Positions 53,685 to 63,336 of a stretch of DNA of 64,000 nucleotides are shown piece after piece. The number at the start of each line of letters is the position of its first letter. Position 1 is the stretch's first letter. The stretch spans positions 1,984,001-2,048,000 of the forward strand of contig NZ_JAFCMM010000001.1 of NCBI RefSeq assembly GCF_018131225.1, written 5' to 3'. The stretch is from Bradyrhizobium sp. U87765 SZCCT0048 (lineage in GTDB: Bacteria > Pseudomonadota > Alphaproteobacteria > Rhizobiales > Xanthobacteraceae). The position numbers were made by a program, and so were the translations under genes. The notes under the pieces are model-generated. The model saw only the letters and a list, made by a program, of their open reading frames with translations, was not told where the DNA came from and searched no databases.

Positions 53685-54755
53685 TCACGATTTCATCGCC
53701 AGTTCGGCATATTGCCAACCAAGTTCGGCCACCGGCCGCGCGAGCGCTCCGGCTTCGCGCGCATGCGGGCTCAAGGCTGTGCCCTCGACAACGCGCTTCA
53801 TGATGCCCTGTCGAATGCCCGCGACACGAAACAGGCTGTAGGCGAGGTATGTGTACCAATCCCGGTCGGAGACGCCCTCCTGACCGGAGGCCCTGAGGTA
53901 AGCATCGCGATAGTGACGCTCATCGGGAATGCCGAGTTCAGCGATATCGAGGTCGCCAAGGCCGCGATAGGGCTTGTTCGGCAACCGCCACGTCAGCATG
54001 TGATAGGCGAAATCGGCCATCGGCTCGCCAAGCGTCGACAACTCCCAGTCGACGAGTGCCAGAACGCGCGGCTCAGTCGGATGGAACAACATGTTGTCGA
54101 TCCGAAAATCGCCATGCATCAGCGACGTCCGGCGCCCGGGAGGGATATTGCCCGGCAGCCATTCGATCAAGCGATCCATCGCGTCGATCGTCCCGGTTTC
54201 CGATGCCCGATATTGCGTCGTCCAGCGCGCGACCTGGCGCCTGACGTAATCGCCCGGCTTGCCGAAGCTTTCCAGGCCAACCGCCTTGTAGTCGGTATTG
54301 TGGAGAACCGCGGCCACGCGATTCATTTCCATGTAGATCGCGCGACGCTCCGCAGCCGATTGCTCCGGCAGCGACGGCGCCCAGAACGATCGGCCCACGA
54401 CATAATCCATCACATAGAACATCGTGCCGACGACGCTCTCGTCCTCGCAGAGCAAGCGAGCCCGCGCCACCGGCACATCCGTGTCCCGCAAGGCGGTGAT
54501 GACGCGGAATTCCCTGTCGACGGCATGCGCTGACGGCAACAGCTTGCCATCCGGCTTCTTGCGCAGCACCAATCCTGGCTTGCCGTCAAACCTCAGGAGC
54601 ATCGTGGGATTCGATTGCCCGCCGCGAAAGCGCTCGATCGACAGCTCGCCTTCGCAGCCGTCCATGTTCGCCCTCAGATAGCGGTGCAGCCGAGCGCTAT
54701 CGATGGGGCTCCCCGCAGGCAGCGGCTCGGTGCCGACAAACCGGCTGGCATCCAT
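53685..54755 (-). CDS. Aminoglycoside-phosphotransferase-fold protein of acyl-CoA metabolism
   Basis: 356 residues. A protein-kinase-like fold with nucleotide-binding lysine region LVLRKKPDGKLL, catalytic loop LMHGDFRIDNMLF (HGD...N) and metal-binding VDWELSTLGEPMADFAY. This is the ACAD10/11-type phosphotransferase family, which in animals phosphorylates 4-hydroxyacyl-CoA so that it can be dehydrated. It lies 14 bp after the acyl-CoA dehydrogenase gene, the same pairing as in ACAD10/11. It is not a drug-resistance gene by context. Confidence 0.87.
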   Translation of the reverse strand: MDASRFVGTEPLPAGSPIDSARLHRYLRANMDGCEGELSIERFRGGQSNPTMLLRFDGKPGLVLRKKPDGKLLPSAHAVDREFRVITALRDTDVPVARARLLCEDESVVGTMFYVMDYVVGRSFWAPSLPEQSAAERRAIYMEMNRVAAVLHNTDYKAVGLESFGKPGDYVRRQVARWTTQYRASETGTIDAMDRLIEWLPGNIPPGRRTSLMHGDFRIDNMLFHPTEPRVLALVDWELSTLGEPMADFAYHMLTWRLPNKPYRGLGDLDIAELGIPDERHYRDAYLRASGQEGVSDRDWYTYLAYSLFRVAGIRQGIMKRVVEGTALSPHAREAGALARPVAELGWQYAELAMKS

Positions 54756-54769
54756 GACGCGCTCCCTGC

Positions 54770-55981
54770 TCAGCCGATCTCGGCGTATTTCGCAAGTTCA
54801 AGACGCCCGATCTGGTTGCGATGTACTTCATCGGGACCGTCAGCGAAGCGGATCTTGCGGGCATGCGCATAGTAGTTGGCGAGGACGAAGTCCTGCGACA
54901 CCCCGGCCGCGCCGTGCGCCTGGATGGCCCAATCGATCACCTTGCAGGCCATGTTGGGGGCCGCGACCTTGATCATCGCGATCTCGGCCCGAGCGGCCTT
55001 GCTCCCGACCGTGTCCATCATATGCGCCGCCCGATGCGTGAGCAGCCGCGCCTGGTCGATCAGGATGCGTGATTCCGCGATGCGCTCCAGCGTCACCGAC
55101 TGCTCCGCAATCGGGCGGCCGAAGCTGACACGCTTCTTGACGCGCCGGCACATCAGTTCGAGGCATCGTTCGGCAAGCCCGATCAGGCGCATGCAGTGAT
55201 GTATGCGTCCCGGGCCAAGGCGCCCTTGTGCGATCTCGAAGCCGCGCCCCTCGCCCAGCAGAATATTGGATACCGGGACGCGAACGTTCTCGAACGTCAT
55301 GTCCATGTGGCCGTGCGGTGCATCATCATAGCCGAACACAGTCATTGGGCGCACAACAGTGATGCCAGCGGTCTTCAATGGCACCAGGATCATCGACTGC
55401 TGCAGATGCTTCGCGGCGGTCGGATCGGTCTTGCCCATGAAGATCAGGACATCGCAATGCGAATCGCCGACGCGCGAGATCCACCATTTGCGGCCATTGA
55501 TGACGTACTCGTCGCCATCGCGAACGATGGAACTCTGAATATTGGTTGCATCACTGGACGCGACATCCGGCTCCGTCATGGCAAAGGCGGATCGCTTCGA
55601 TCCATCGAGCAGACCGGGTAGCCATCGCGCCTTCTGCTCCTCGGAGCCGTAACGTTCGATCGTCTCGATGTTGCCGGTGTCGGGCGCCGAGCAGTTGAAC
55701 ACCTGGGAGGAGAAATGAACGCGACCCATCACTTCGCAGAATGGCGCGTATTCGGCGTTGGTCAGGCCAGTGGCATGGGTGGATTTCGACAGGAACAGAT
55801 TCCACAGCCCGGCCGACTTCGCCCTGGTTTTCAACTCCGCGAGGATTGGCGGGTGGCCCCAACGATCGGCAGCGACCTCGTCATGATAGCGACGCTCGTT
55901 GGGATAGACGTGTTCGTCCATGAACGCGTTGAGACGTCCGAGCAGATCCCTTGTCCTTGTACTATATTCGAAGTCCATCAT
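54770..55981 (-). CDS. Acyl-CoA dehydrogenase
   Basis: 403 residues. The N-terminal helical domain ([24 protein letters not shown]), the FAD-binding middle strand domain with [17 protein letters not shown] (about 130-146) and [19 protein letters not shown], and the C-terminal helical domain with [20 protein letters not shown] are all family-typical. The C-terminus [17 protein letters not shown] carries the usual GAAG turn. Length and form match the ACAD11/long-chain-like group. It puts the alpha-beta double bond in an acyl-CoA and passes electrons to ETF. Confidence 0.92.
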   Translation of the reverse strand: MMDFEYSTRTRDLLGRLNAFMDEHVYPNERRYHDEVAADRWGHPPILAELKTRAKSAGLWNLFLSKSTHATGLTNAEYAPFCEVMGRVHFSSQVFNCSAPDTGNIETIERYGSEEQKARWLPGLLDGSKRSAFAMTEPDVASSDATNIQSSIVRDGDEYVINGRKWWISRVGDSHCDVLIFMGKTDPTAAKHLQQSMILVPLKTAGITVVRPMTVFGYDDAPHGHMDMTFENVRVPVSNILLGEGRGFEIAQGRLGPGRIHHCMRLIGLAERCLELMCRRVKKRVSFGRPIAEQSVTLERIAESRILIDQARLLTHRAAHMMDTVGSKAARAEIAMIKVAAPNMACKVIDWAIQAHGAAGVSQDFVLANYYAHARKIRFADGPDEVHRNQIGRLELAKYAEIG

Positions 55982-56041
55982 TCATCCTTCGCCGAAATTC
56001 AGGGAGAGGCTGGCGAAAACTGGCCGCCGGCCTCATTCGCG

Positions 56042-56842
56042 TCATGCGGCGCGGATGCCGGGAGGATTGCCCTTGAGGACGGTGGCGCGAATATTGTGCG
56101 GGTCAAGCCTGCCGATAATGGTAAGCTGTTCGCTGGTCGGTGCGGGCGTGGTCGTCATGGCGGCAGCCCGCAGAACCGGGAAGCCGGTCGCCGCCTGAAC
56201 CTGCTCAAAGGTCACCCCCGGATGCAGGGACAGGACCTGCGCCGCGTGGTCGCGGCCGTTGAAGTCCAACACGCAGAGGTCGGTCACCACGATGCCGAGT
56301 TTGACATCGGCGGGCTTGGCGCCTGCGGGCCAGTTCTTCTCATTGTAGCCGACGCTCGCGACCACATCGACCTCGCCTTCGACAAAGGCGCGTTTGGTGT
56401 GGTTCGGCATGAACATCGAATTCTTGTGGCAGATGCTGTTGCCCGGGAAACCGCGCACGCCCAGCATCGCGACCTTGGGCTTGTCGAAACTGCCGCCGAG
56501 CGCGGAAATGTTACCCTGCCCGTACCGATCCAGCTGGACCGGCGTCACCATGGCGTGGCGGCGGCCGCTCCAGACGCTGTCAAACACGCGGCCATATGGC
56601 ATCCAGCCCGAGAACTTTGGCGCGTAGTCGCCGCGAGGTCCGAGCGGAACCGGGTCCTCGACGAGATAGGCTTCTCCGTCGGTCATCATGAGGCCTGGCG
56701 CGAAGGTGAGCTTGGCGAGCCCCGCCGCCAGACGCGGCAAGGGGCCAATCCCCGTGGCCAGCACCTCGCCGTCGCCATGCCACGCTTGCGCGCATGCCGC
56801 GATGATCAGTTCAGCCAGCGTGAAGTCGTTTACAGCGGTCAT
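56042..56842 (-). CDS. ipdB: IpdB-like CoA-transferase-family subunit B
   Basis: 266 residues. Similar along its length to the beta subunit of the IpdAB ring hydrolase of steroid degraders, from memory of that family: LTFAPGLMMTDGEAYL (about 45-60), SGWMPYGRVFDSVWSGRRHAM (about 80-100), QLDRYGQGNISALG and GVRGFPGNSICHK. In mycobacteria IpdAB opens the last steroid ring (COCHEA-CoA) by hydrolysis. Here it follows the IpdA-like gene by 11 bp. Whether this bacterium uses steroids or another cyclic substrate is open. Confidence 0.82.
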   Translation of the reverse strand: MTAVNDFTLAELIIAACAQAWHGDGEVLATGIGPLPRLAAGLAKLTFAPGLMMTDGEAYLVEDPVPLGPRGDYAPKFSGWMPYGRVFDSVWSGRRHAMVTPVQLDRYGQGNISALGGSFDKPKVAMLGVRGFPGNSICHKNSMFMPNHTKRAFVEGEVDVVASVGYNEKNWPAGAKPADVKLGIVVTDLCVLDFNGRDHAAQVLSLHPGVTFEQVQAATGFPVLRAAAMTTTPAPTSEQLTIIGRLDPHNIRATVLKGNPPGIRAA

Positions 56843-56853
56843 CTCGTATCCGA

Positions 56854-57732
56854 TCAGAAAATGGGGAGCGGCAGGGCGCGGATCTTGGCTTCACCTCCAA
56901 CACGCGAGGTGTAGCCGGCCTCGCCCCCCTCGACGTATTGGTCGAAATAGCGCTGCCAGCCGCCGTCCTCGCCAGCCGAAGCGGCATAGGCCCTGAAGTG
57001 ATCCATGTCCCAGCCATACGCATCATGCGACGCGGTCGGATGGGCGCCGAGCGGCGCCTGGACCACGCCGGTGACCAGACAGCGCTCAAACAGGTTTTGC
57101 TTGGCCAGGTGCGAATATTCAGCGTCGATGCGATCGACCAGCACCTCGGTCGTGACGAACACCTTGCCGGCGGCACGGGCGAACAGCGCATCGAAGAAGG
57201 GATCGGGACCATCGGTCTGGGTATTCCCCAGGCGATCGGCCCGGCTCGTGTGGATCAGTGCCACGTCGAGCTTGATCGCCGGCATGGCCAGCAGCACCGT
57301 GCCATCCTGGTAGGGTGACGTGACGGTCTTGAAATCAGGATTATACTTCATCACGTCCGAGCCGAGGCCGACACGGGTCGCCGCGAAAGGGAGATTGTGA
57401 CCGGCAGCCTGCAAACCAAGCTGAAGCAGGCCCTCATCGAGTTCGCTGACCTGCACTACGCCGGCCTCGCGCGCCTTGCGGAAGTACGGCTCAATCGGCA
57501 TCGCATCAAGCGACACGAAGCCGTAAACCAGCTTCTTCACCTTGCCGGCCGCACAGAGCATACCGACTTCCGGGCCGCCATAGGCAACGATCGTCAGGTC
57601 CCGGAGATCAGAACGGAGAATCTCCCGGATCAACGCCATGGGCTTGCGCCGCGGACCCCAGCCCGCCACACCAATCGTCATACCGTCGCGCAACTGGCCG
57701 ACGACCGACTTCAGGTCCATTTCCTTGTTCAT
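56854..57732 (-). CDS. ipdA: IpdA-like CoA-transferase-family subunit A
   Basis: 292 residues from the ATG at 57732. Motifs shared with IpdA: LRDGMTIGVAGWGPRRKPMA (about 14-33), LTIVAYGGPEVGMLCAAGKV, KKLVYGFVSLDAMP and GLQAAGHNLPF. The class I CoA-transferase fold is retained. It pairs with the IpdB-like subunit; in this family the pair works as a C-C hydrolase on a cyclic diketo-CoA rather than as a true transferase. Strong neighbours for a degradation route are the thiolase, acyl-CoA dehydrogenase and SDRs of the same operon. Confidence 0.84.
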   Translation of the reverse strand: MNKEMDLKSVVGQLRDGMTIGVAGWGPRRKPMALIREILRSDLRDLTIVAYGGPEVGMLCAAGKVKKLVYGFVSLDAMPIEPYFRKAREAGVVQVSELDEGLLQLGLQAAGHNLPFAATRVGLGSDVMKYNPDFKTVTSPYQDGTVLLAMPAIKLDVALIHTSRADRLGNTQTDGPDPFFDALFARAAGKVFVTTEVLVDRIDAEYSHLAKQNLFERCLVTGVVQAPLGAHPTASHDAYGWDMDHFRAYAASAGEDGGWQRYFDQYVEGGEAGYTSRVGGEAKIRALPLPIF

Positions 57733-57785
57733 AGCCAACTCATTCCGTTCTTCATTCTGTTCCGGTATGGCCGGGGACGACGGCA

Positions 57786-59879
57786 TCAGCCGTAGAAACC
57801 CCGTCCCTCTGCAACCAGCCGCTCGATGAGAGGTGCCGGCTTGAAAAATGGCTCACCAACAAGCTCGCTGTACTTATCGAGAGCCTCCTTGACCCTGGGC
57901 AAACCGACCGCATCGGCATAGAACATCGGCCCTCCGAGATAGGTCGGGAAGCCGAAGCCATTGGTCCAGATGACATCAATGTCACCGGGCCTTGCCGCCC
58001 CGCCCTCCTCGAGGATCTTGGCCGCCTCATTGACCATGGCGTAAAGACAGCGTTCGAGGATCTCTTCGTCGGTGATGGCGCGGGCCGCGAGACCGTACTC
58101 GCTGCGATACGCCTCAAGCAGCATATCGACCTCCGGCGCATGTGAAGGCTTGCGGCTCTCGTCATAGGCATAATAGCCTGCGCTCGACTTCTGCCCGAGG
58201 CGGCCCGCGGCAACCAGCCGGTCAACGATATTGCAGCGCTGTTCGCGGGGGGACATACGGGCAACACGCGCCGCGCGCGCCGCGGCCATGATATCCATGC
58301 CCGCAAGATCGGCGAGCGCGAACGGACCGATCGGAAAGCCGAATGCGGTCAACACGCGATCGACCTGTTGGGGTGTAGCGCCATCCTCGAGCAGAAATTG
58401 CGCCTCGCGTGTCCGCTTCGACAGCATGCGGTTGGCGATGAAGCCTTCCGAACGGCCTGCCATGACCGGCACCTTGCCAAGACGCTTGCCGAGCGCGGTC
58501 GTGGTCGCCAGCACATCGGGAGCCGTCTTCAGCGCCCGCACATTCTCGAGCAGCTTCATGACATGCGCGGGATTGAAGAAATGCATGCCCGCAACGCGGC
58601 TCGGATCGGCACTCGACGCCGCCAGTTCCTCGATGTCCAGGAACGAGGTATTGGTCGCAATAATGGCATCCTTCCGCAGCACTGCATCGAGCCTGGCAAA
58701 GATATCTTTCTTGACGTTCAGTTCCTCGGTCACGGCCTCGATCACCAGATCGACGTCAGCAACGGCTTCATACGACGTTGCCGTGGTCAGCAGCGCCATG
58801 CGGCGCTCCATCTCATCCGCCGTGATGCCGCCCCGCTTGACGTTGGCCTCATGAATCTTCCGGATCGCCTTGACAGCGGACGCCAGGCTGTCGTCGCTGC
58901 GACCGATGAGGATGACCGGAATTCCGGCATTCTGGAAGCAGCAGGCAATGCCGCGGCCCATCGTACCCGGGCCCACAATGGCGACCCGACGCACATCGCG
59001 CGGTCGCAAGTCGGCGCCAACGCCAGCGACATTGAGAGCTTCGCGCTCGGCAGCGAAAATATGACGCAGCGCCCGGGATTGCGGGGAGACGAGCAGGTCC
59101 TTGCAGACCTTGTATTCGGATGCGATCGCCTCGGCGAACGGCGTCTCGGTGACCATCTTCATGAGATCGACAGCCACCAGAGGCGCCCTGAAACCCTTGT
59201 ACTTCTTCGACAGCATTGCGCGGCTCGTGTCGAACACCGCCGGGTCGAAGCCTGGCACGGGCAGCGCACTGACGCGGCAAACCTTGGCGCCTTCGGCAAC
59301 CAGCTTCTCAGTGAAGGAGATCGCAGCCGCCTCAAGATCCTCGCTGACGACTGCGTCGATTAGTCCCTTGTCACAGGCGTCACGCGCCGAGATCTGCCCG
59401 CCTTCACTGATCATCGTCAGCGCCGGCGCGACACCGATCAGACGCGGCAGGCGCACGGACCCACCCGATCCCGGCAGAATGCCGAGCTTGACCTCGGGAA
59501 AGCCCACGCGGGCTTGATCCAGCGCAATACGATAGCTGCATGCGAGCGCCACTTCGAGCCCGCCCCCCAGCGCCGTTCCGTGAATCGCCGCCACGATCGG
59601 CTTCGTCGCCGCATCAAGCCGCTCGATCACCTCGCCCAGGAGCGGCGCCTGCATCGGCCGCTTGAATTCATGGATATCGGCGCCAGCAATGAAGGTACGC
59701 CCCTTGCAGATGATGACCATGGCCCGGGCATCAGCGTCGCTCTCGAGCGCGTTGACAGCCTCGAGCAGGCCGGCCCGCACCGAATGGGACAGCGCGTTGA
59801 CCGGTGGATTGTCGATGGTGACGACGAGAAGACTGCCGCGTTTTGCGACCGACACAGTCTGTGTATCGAGTTTTTTCAT
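57786..59879 (-). CDS. FadJ/FadB-type enoyl-CoA hydratase / 3-hydroxyacyl-CoA dehydrogenase
   Basis: 697 residues from the ATG at 59879, whose ATGA overlaps the preceding stop (an ATG at 59891 is an alternative). The N-terminal crotonase half (about 1-190) has AGADIHEF and the oxyanion and acid residues in HGTALGGGLEVALAC and GILPGSGGSVRLPRLIG. The NAD-binding half starts VAIVGPGTMGRGIACC (about 295-310), followed by ATNTSFLDIEELA, GMHFFNPAHVMKLLE and GRSEGFIANRML. It hydrates an enoyl-CoA and oxidises the product. It is the central beta-oxidation enzyme of the cluster. Confidence 0.92.
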   Translation of the reverse strand: MKKLDTQTVSVAKRGSLLVVTIDNPPVNALSHSVRAGLLEAVNALESDADARAMVIICKGRTFIAGADIHEFKRPMQAPLLGEVIERLDAATKPIVAAIHGTALGGGLEVALACSYRIALDQARVGFPEVKLGILPGSGGSVRLPRLIGVAPALTMISEGGQISARDACDKGLIDAVVSEDLEAAAISFTEKLVAEGAKVCRVSALPVPGFDPAVFDTSRAMLSKKYKGFRAPLVAVDLMKMVTETPFAEAIASEYKVCKDLLVSPQSRALRHIFAAEREALNVAGVGADLRPRDVRRVAIVGPGTMGRGIACCFQNAGIPVILIGRSDDSLASAVKAIRKIHEANVKRGGITADEMERRMALLTTATSYEAVADVDLVIEAVTEELNVKKDIFARLDAVLRKDAIIATNTSFLDIEELAASSADPSRVAGMHFFNPAHVMKLLENVRALKTAPDVLATTTALGKRLGKVPVMAGRSEGFIANRMLSKRTREAQFLLEDGATPQQVDRVLTAFGFPIGPFALADLAGMDIMAAARAARVARMSPREQRCNIVDRLVAAGRLGQKSSAGYYAYDESRKPSHAPEVDMLLEAYRSEYGLAARAITDEEILERCLYAMVNEAAKILEEGGAARPGDIDVIWTNGFGFPTYLGGPMFYADAVGLPRVKEALDKYSELVGEPFFKPAPLIERLVAEGRGFYG

Positions 59880-60886
59880 GCTGACATACATTCCGTGGTG
59901 TGATCGACAGTGCCGGTGGTGATAACGACCTTGCCCTGAACGGCACGGGTCATCACCACATCGAGCGCATCATCCCAACGCTCGAGCGGATACGCGGCAG
60001 AGATATGCGGCTTGAGCTGGCCCTTGGCGTACCAGCTCATCAGCTCGGCGACATTGGCCGCATTTTTCGCCGGCTCCGATCGCGCATAGGCGCCCCAGAA
60101 CACCCCGATCATTGCCGATTGCTTGAGCAGCAGAAGGTTGAGCGCAATCCTGGGAATATCACCGGCCGCGAACCCGATCACGAGGTGACGGCCGAACTGC
60201 GCCAGAGAGCGCACGGCAGCTTCCGTCAGGCTGCCGCCCACCGGGTCATAGACGACATCAACGCCCCGTCCGCGGGTGAGATCCTTGACACGTTTGCGCA
60301 AGTCGTCAGTGCCGTAGTTGATGGTCTCATCAGCGCCGTACGTGCGGCACAGCGCTAGCTTGTCGTCTGTCGATGCTGCTGCGATCACGCGAGCGCCCAT
60401 CAGCTTGCCGAGCTCGACGGCCCCGAGGCCAACGCCGCCCGCGGCGCCGAGCACCAGCAGCGTTTCTCCCGGCTTGATCTGAGCACGGTCCTTCAGCGCG
60501 TGATACGAGGTGGAATAGGTGATGAGAAAGCCGGCCGCCCCGACCGCGCCGACGCCCGCGGGAATCGGGAACACCCGCGATGCATCGACCGCGACCTGTT
60601 CGCCATACCCGCCGATACCGGTGAAGGCCAGAACGCGCATCCCGCCATTCAGCCCTACGACACCGGCGCCCACGGAGGCGACAGTTCCGGCGACCTCGCT
60701 GCCCGGCGTGAACGGGAGTTCGGGTGTGGTCTGATACTGCCCCTCAACCATCAGGCCATCAAAGAAGTTGACACCGCAGGCCTCCGTGCGGATCACGACT
60801 TGCCCGGCCAGCGCCACCGGTTCCGCAACATCCTCGATCCTGAGCCCCGCCCGGGGAGCAAAGGCCCTGCAAACAACTGCTTTCAT
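59876..60886 (-). CDS. MDR-family NADPH:quinone/enoyl reductase
   Basis: 336 residues. A medium-chain reductase without zinc ligands: N-terminal GroES-like domain with PELPFTPGSEVAGTVASVG (about 52-70), then the NADPH fold LVLGAAGGVGLGAVELGKLM (about 140-159) and DVVYDPVGGSLTEAAVRSL. Zeta-crystallin/QOR-type proteins reduce quinones or enoyl groups, including 2-enoyl-CoA. It is first before fadJ, overlapping it by four bases. A role in removing a double bond during ring or side-chain breakdown is possible. Confidence 0.88.
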   Translation of the reverse strand: MKAVVCRAFAPRAGLRIEDVAEPVALAGQVVIRTEACGVNFFDGLMVEGQYQTTPELPFTPGSEVAGTVASVGAGVVGLNGGMRVLAFTGIGGYGEQVAVDASRVFPIPAGVGAVGAAGFLITYSTSYHALKDRAQIKPGETLLVLGAAGGVGLGAVELGKLMGARVIAAASTDDKLALCRTYGADETINYGTDDLRKRVKDLTRGRGVDVVYDPVGGSLTEAAVRSLAQFGRHLVIGFAAGDIPRIALNLLLLKQSAMIGVFWGAYARSEPAKNAANVAELMSWYAKGQLKPHISAAYPLERWDDALDVVMTRAVQGKVVITTGTVDHTTECMSA

Positions 60887-61271
60887 TCCGGCGCGGCCCT
60901 CTACCCGTCATGCGCACGATTGGCGTCTTGAGATCCCATCAAGAAATGCGCCAGCGGTACGCCCCGAACATCGTCTGATGGGACTATGGCAGCGGGACTT
61001 CGCGCCGGTTTCGCGGGCCGTTGGCAACAGGGGGACCTTCACTCCGGACCGGAGCGATCGTTACGGCCAACCAGCCGAAAGTGAATGGCTCATGCCCGCG
61101 GGATGGATCTGGAACGCAGCTCGCCTGACGGCAACGACCACCGCTCCCCGAGCATGGCGCGGCGTTGATCCCGATCGTCGTCACGCCGGCATTTGGGCGC
61201 CCACGGCATGCGCACTGCGCTCTTGCGCCGCTGAATCTTGTCAACAGTCGAAGGCCTCGTTCTGGCCACAC
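60887..61271. other. Intergenic region downstream of LuxR gene and upstream of MDR gene
   Basis: 385 bp. It probably holds the promoter for the MDR-fadJ-ipdAB run. I see no consensus boxes, repeats or credible gene. Confidence 0.45.
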
Positions 61272-62384
61272 TCAAACCTGGGAAGCTGGACAGGCTGTCT
61301 GCCCGCTCGATGATTTCCCCGTCTCCAACGATTTCTGGTCACCCAGTATCACGGCGCTGTTGAGCACCAGCCGCACCAGTTCGGTCTGACGCGTAATGCC
61401 ACTCTTGGAGAAGATCGACCGGAGATGGGCGCGCGCGGTGTTACGGCTGATGTCGAGTGAGATCGCGGCGTCTTCCAATGAGAGACCCGCAGCAAGCCCT
61501 CGGGTCACCGCCGCTTCCGCGGGCGTCAGGTCGAACATCTGGCGAACAAATTCACTTTCGACATCCGGCGCCATGTCACAATCACGGATGTAGATGACGA
61601 CTGAAATCGTTTTGTCGACGCCCGACGTCACAGGGCGAATCATCACGCCCAGGGTGCGTGAGCCCGAGCGCTTGGTGAATGACAGGCCGCGCGACGATTC
61701 GAGGTCTCCGACAGCTGTTCTTTGCGTAGCGGCCTTGATCGCCTTCTGCAGCTCCCTGTCCTCGAGGCTGTTGACCGCGCACAACTTGCCGGCCTGAATC
61801 AGCAGGCCATCACGGCGGCTCAGGATGCGTTCCGCCAGCCTCGAGGTGCGGATCACCCTGCAGCTCTGATCAATCATGACGAAGCCGACATTCAGCTTGT
61901 CGAGCACGTCCAGATAGAGTGTTCGCTCGAACGTGTTGCTGTCGATGCGGCTGGCGACCTCCAGCCCGTGCGCCACCTGCGTCACGAGGATTTGCGCGAT
62001 CGCTTCCTCCTCTGCATCGAACTCCGGCTCCGCGCGGTCACGATAGATCCACAGCGTATATCGCACCGCGCCATCCAGCGCCGTTCCGCACGAGGCCATA
62101 CCATGGCATCGGCTGGCGAGGACTTCATGCTCGATGTCGTGGTCGCAGGATGGTTCGAGGACATCCCGCATGGCGGCCACATCACCAGCATGCTCCCTGA
62201 TCACCAGGACGGTCGGCTCGTCCGGGTGCCCGCGCCGCTCGACATGAAGCGCAGCGGCGCAGGCATTAAACTGAGCCCGGATGACATCCAGCGTAGCGGC
62301 AAGCGGCGCGCCTTCCAGCACGCCCCTCGACACCGTATTCAGAAATTGACCAAACGCGATGGCTGACCTCGAAGGCAACGCCAT
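61272..62384 (-). CDS. LuxR-type HTH transcriptional regulator
   Basis: 370 residues from the ATG at 62384, the second of two close ATGs and the one correctly spaced from GGGAGG. The C-terminal helix-turn-helix is clear (FDLTPAEAAVTRGLAAGLSL, ISLDISRNTARAHLRSIFSKSG, about 285-340). An internal PAS-like segment with LDVLDKLNVGFVMIDQSC lies near 160-180. The N-terminal 130 residues resemble a sensory domain but I do not recognise it. It is within the catabolic cluster and could activate it in response to an intermediate. Confidence 0.85.
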   Translation of the reverse strand: MALPSRSAIAFGQFLNTVSRGVLEGAPLAATLDVIRAQFNACAAALHVERRGHPDEPTVLVIREHAGDVAAMRDVLEPSCDHDIEHEVLASRCHGMASCGTALDGAVRYTLWIYRDRAEPEFDAEEEAIAQILVTQVAHGLEVASRIDSNTFERTLYLDVLDKLNVGFVMIDQSCRVIRTSRLAERILSRRDGLLIQAGKLCAVNSLEDRELQKAIKAATQRTAVGDLESSRGLSFTKRSGSRTLGVMIRPVTSGVDKTISVVIYIRDCDMAPDVESEFVRQMFDLTPAEAAVTRGLAAGLSLEDAAISLDISRNTARAHLRSIFSKSGITRQTELVRLVLNSAVILGDQKSLETGKSSSGQTACPASQV

Positions 62385-62571
62385 GAGCATCCTCCCTGCG
62401 CATCCTTCCGGACCGATCGGCCGCGATCGACATTCAATCTCCTGGCGATCTGGTTGCCGATCGCCAGACGTCATTTGTTCTCAGCGCACGAGCCCCGATC
62501 GCCACGTCAAGATACGCACTCCGCGAGACATTTCCTTCAGGGACGGCGACCCGACACCCCGGCAACGATCG

Positions 62572-63330
62572 CTAGGAGATCAGGATGCCGCTATCGACGC
62601 CCAGCATGTGGCCGGTCGTGCGTTTCGACTCATCGGAGGCAAGGAATACCGCGGCATTTGCGACATCGATGGGCTCGCTAAGACCCAGAAGGTAGGCGCG
62701 GCGCTGCACTTCCAGGTGGGGCTCGCTGGCAAAGAATCCGAGCACCCGTTCCGTCGCCACGGCGCCAGGCACGAGCGCGTTGACGCGCACGCCACTTGCG
62801 GCATATTCGACCGCCATGGATCGTGTCAGTGCGATCACGCCGCCTTTGGCGGCTGAATAGGCATCGCGGTTCGGCACGCCCATCGCGCCCATGATCGATG
62901 CCGTATTGATGACGGCGCCTCCGCCGGCCTTGATCAGCTCCGGTATGCCGTAGTGACAGCACAGCCACGTCCCGAACAGATCGAGCTCGACCGTCTTCCA
63001 GAAGACATCTGGCGGTGTCCGAGTCACCGGCCCGTCCTTGGCCGATGAGCCGCCGGCATTGTTATAGACGACATCGAGCCGGCCGAAGTGCTCAACGGTT
63101 TCGGAGATCGCACGCTTCACGCTGTCCGCCTTGGTGACATCGGTCAGCACGAAACGCGCGTCGCCGCCCGCGGCCCGAATATCGGCGGCAATCTGCTCGC
63201 CCTCTGCTACGCGGCGCCCCGACACAGAAACCCTTGCTCCCTCCTCAGCGAACACCTTGCAGGCCACGGCGCCAATGCCGCCTGTACCGCCGGTAATAAA
63301 CGCAACCTTGTCTCGCAGTCGCCCAGCCAT
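62572..63330 (-). CDS. SDR-family NAD(P)-dependent oxidoreductase
   Basis: 252 residues. Cofactor motif ITGGTGGIG (about 12-20), NNAGG at about 90-94, catalytic Ser in NTASIMG, and Tyr-Lys in DAYSAAKGG (about 156-164). A classical, complete SDR, probably oxidising or reducing a hydroxyl or keto group of the pathway substrate. It starts 6 bp after the upstream SDR ends, so the two are coupled. Confidence 0.9.
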   Translation of the reverse strand: MAGRLRDKVAFITGGTGGIGAVACKVFAEEGARVSVSGRRVAEGEQIAADIRAAGGDARFVLTDVTKADSVKRAISETVEHFGRLDVVYNNAGGSSAKDGPVTRTPPDVFWKTVELDLFGTWLCCHYGIPELIKAGGGAVINTASIMGAMGVPNRDAYSAAKGGVIALTRSMAVEYAASGVRVNALVPGAVATERVLGFFASEPHLEVQRRAYLLGLSEPIDVANAAVFLASDESKRTTGHMLGVDSGILIS

Positions 63331-63336
63331 AGTCCG

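Noticed and set aside
53685..54755. Antibiotic (aminoglycoside) resistance kinase
   Set aside because: The fold is APH-like, but the neighbour is an acyl-CoA dehydrogenase in a catabolic operon, which fits the ACAD10/11 type instead.
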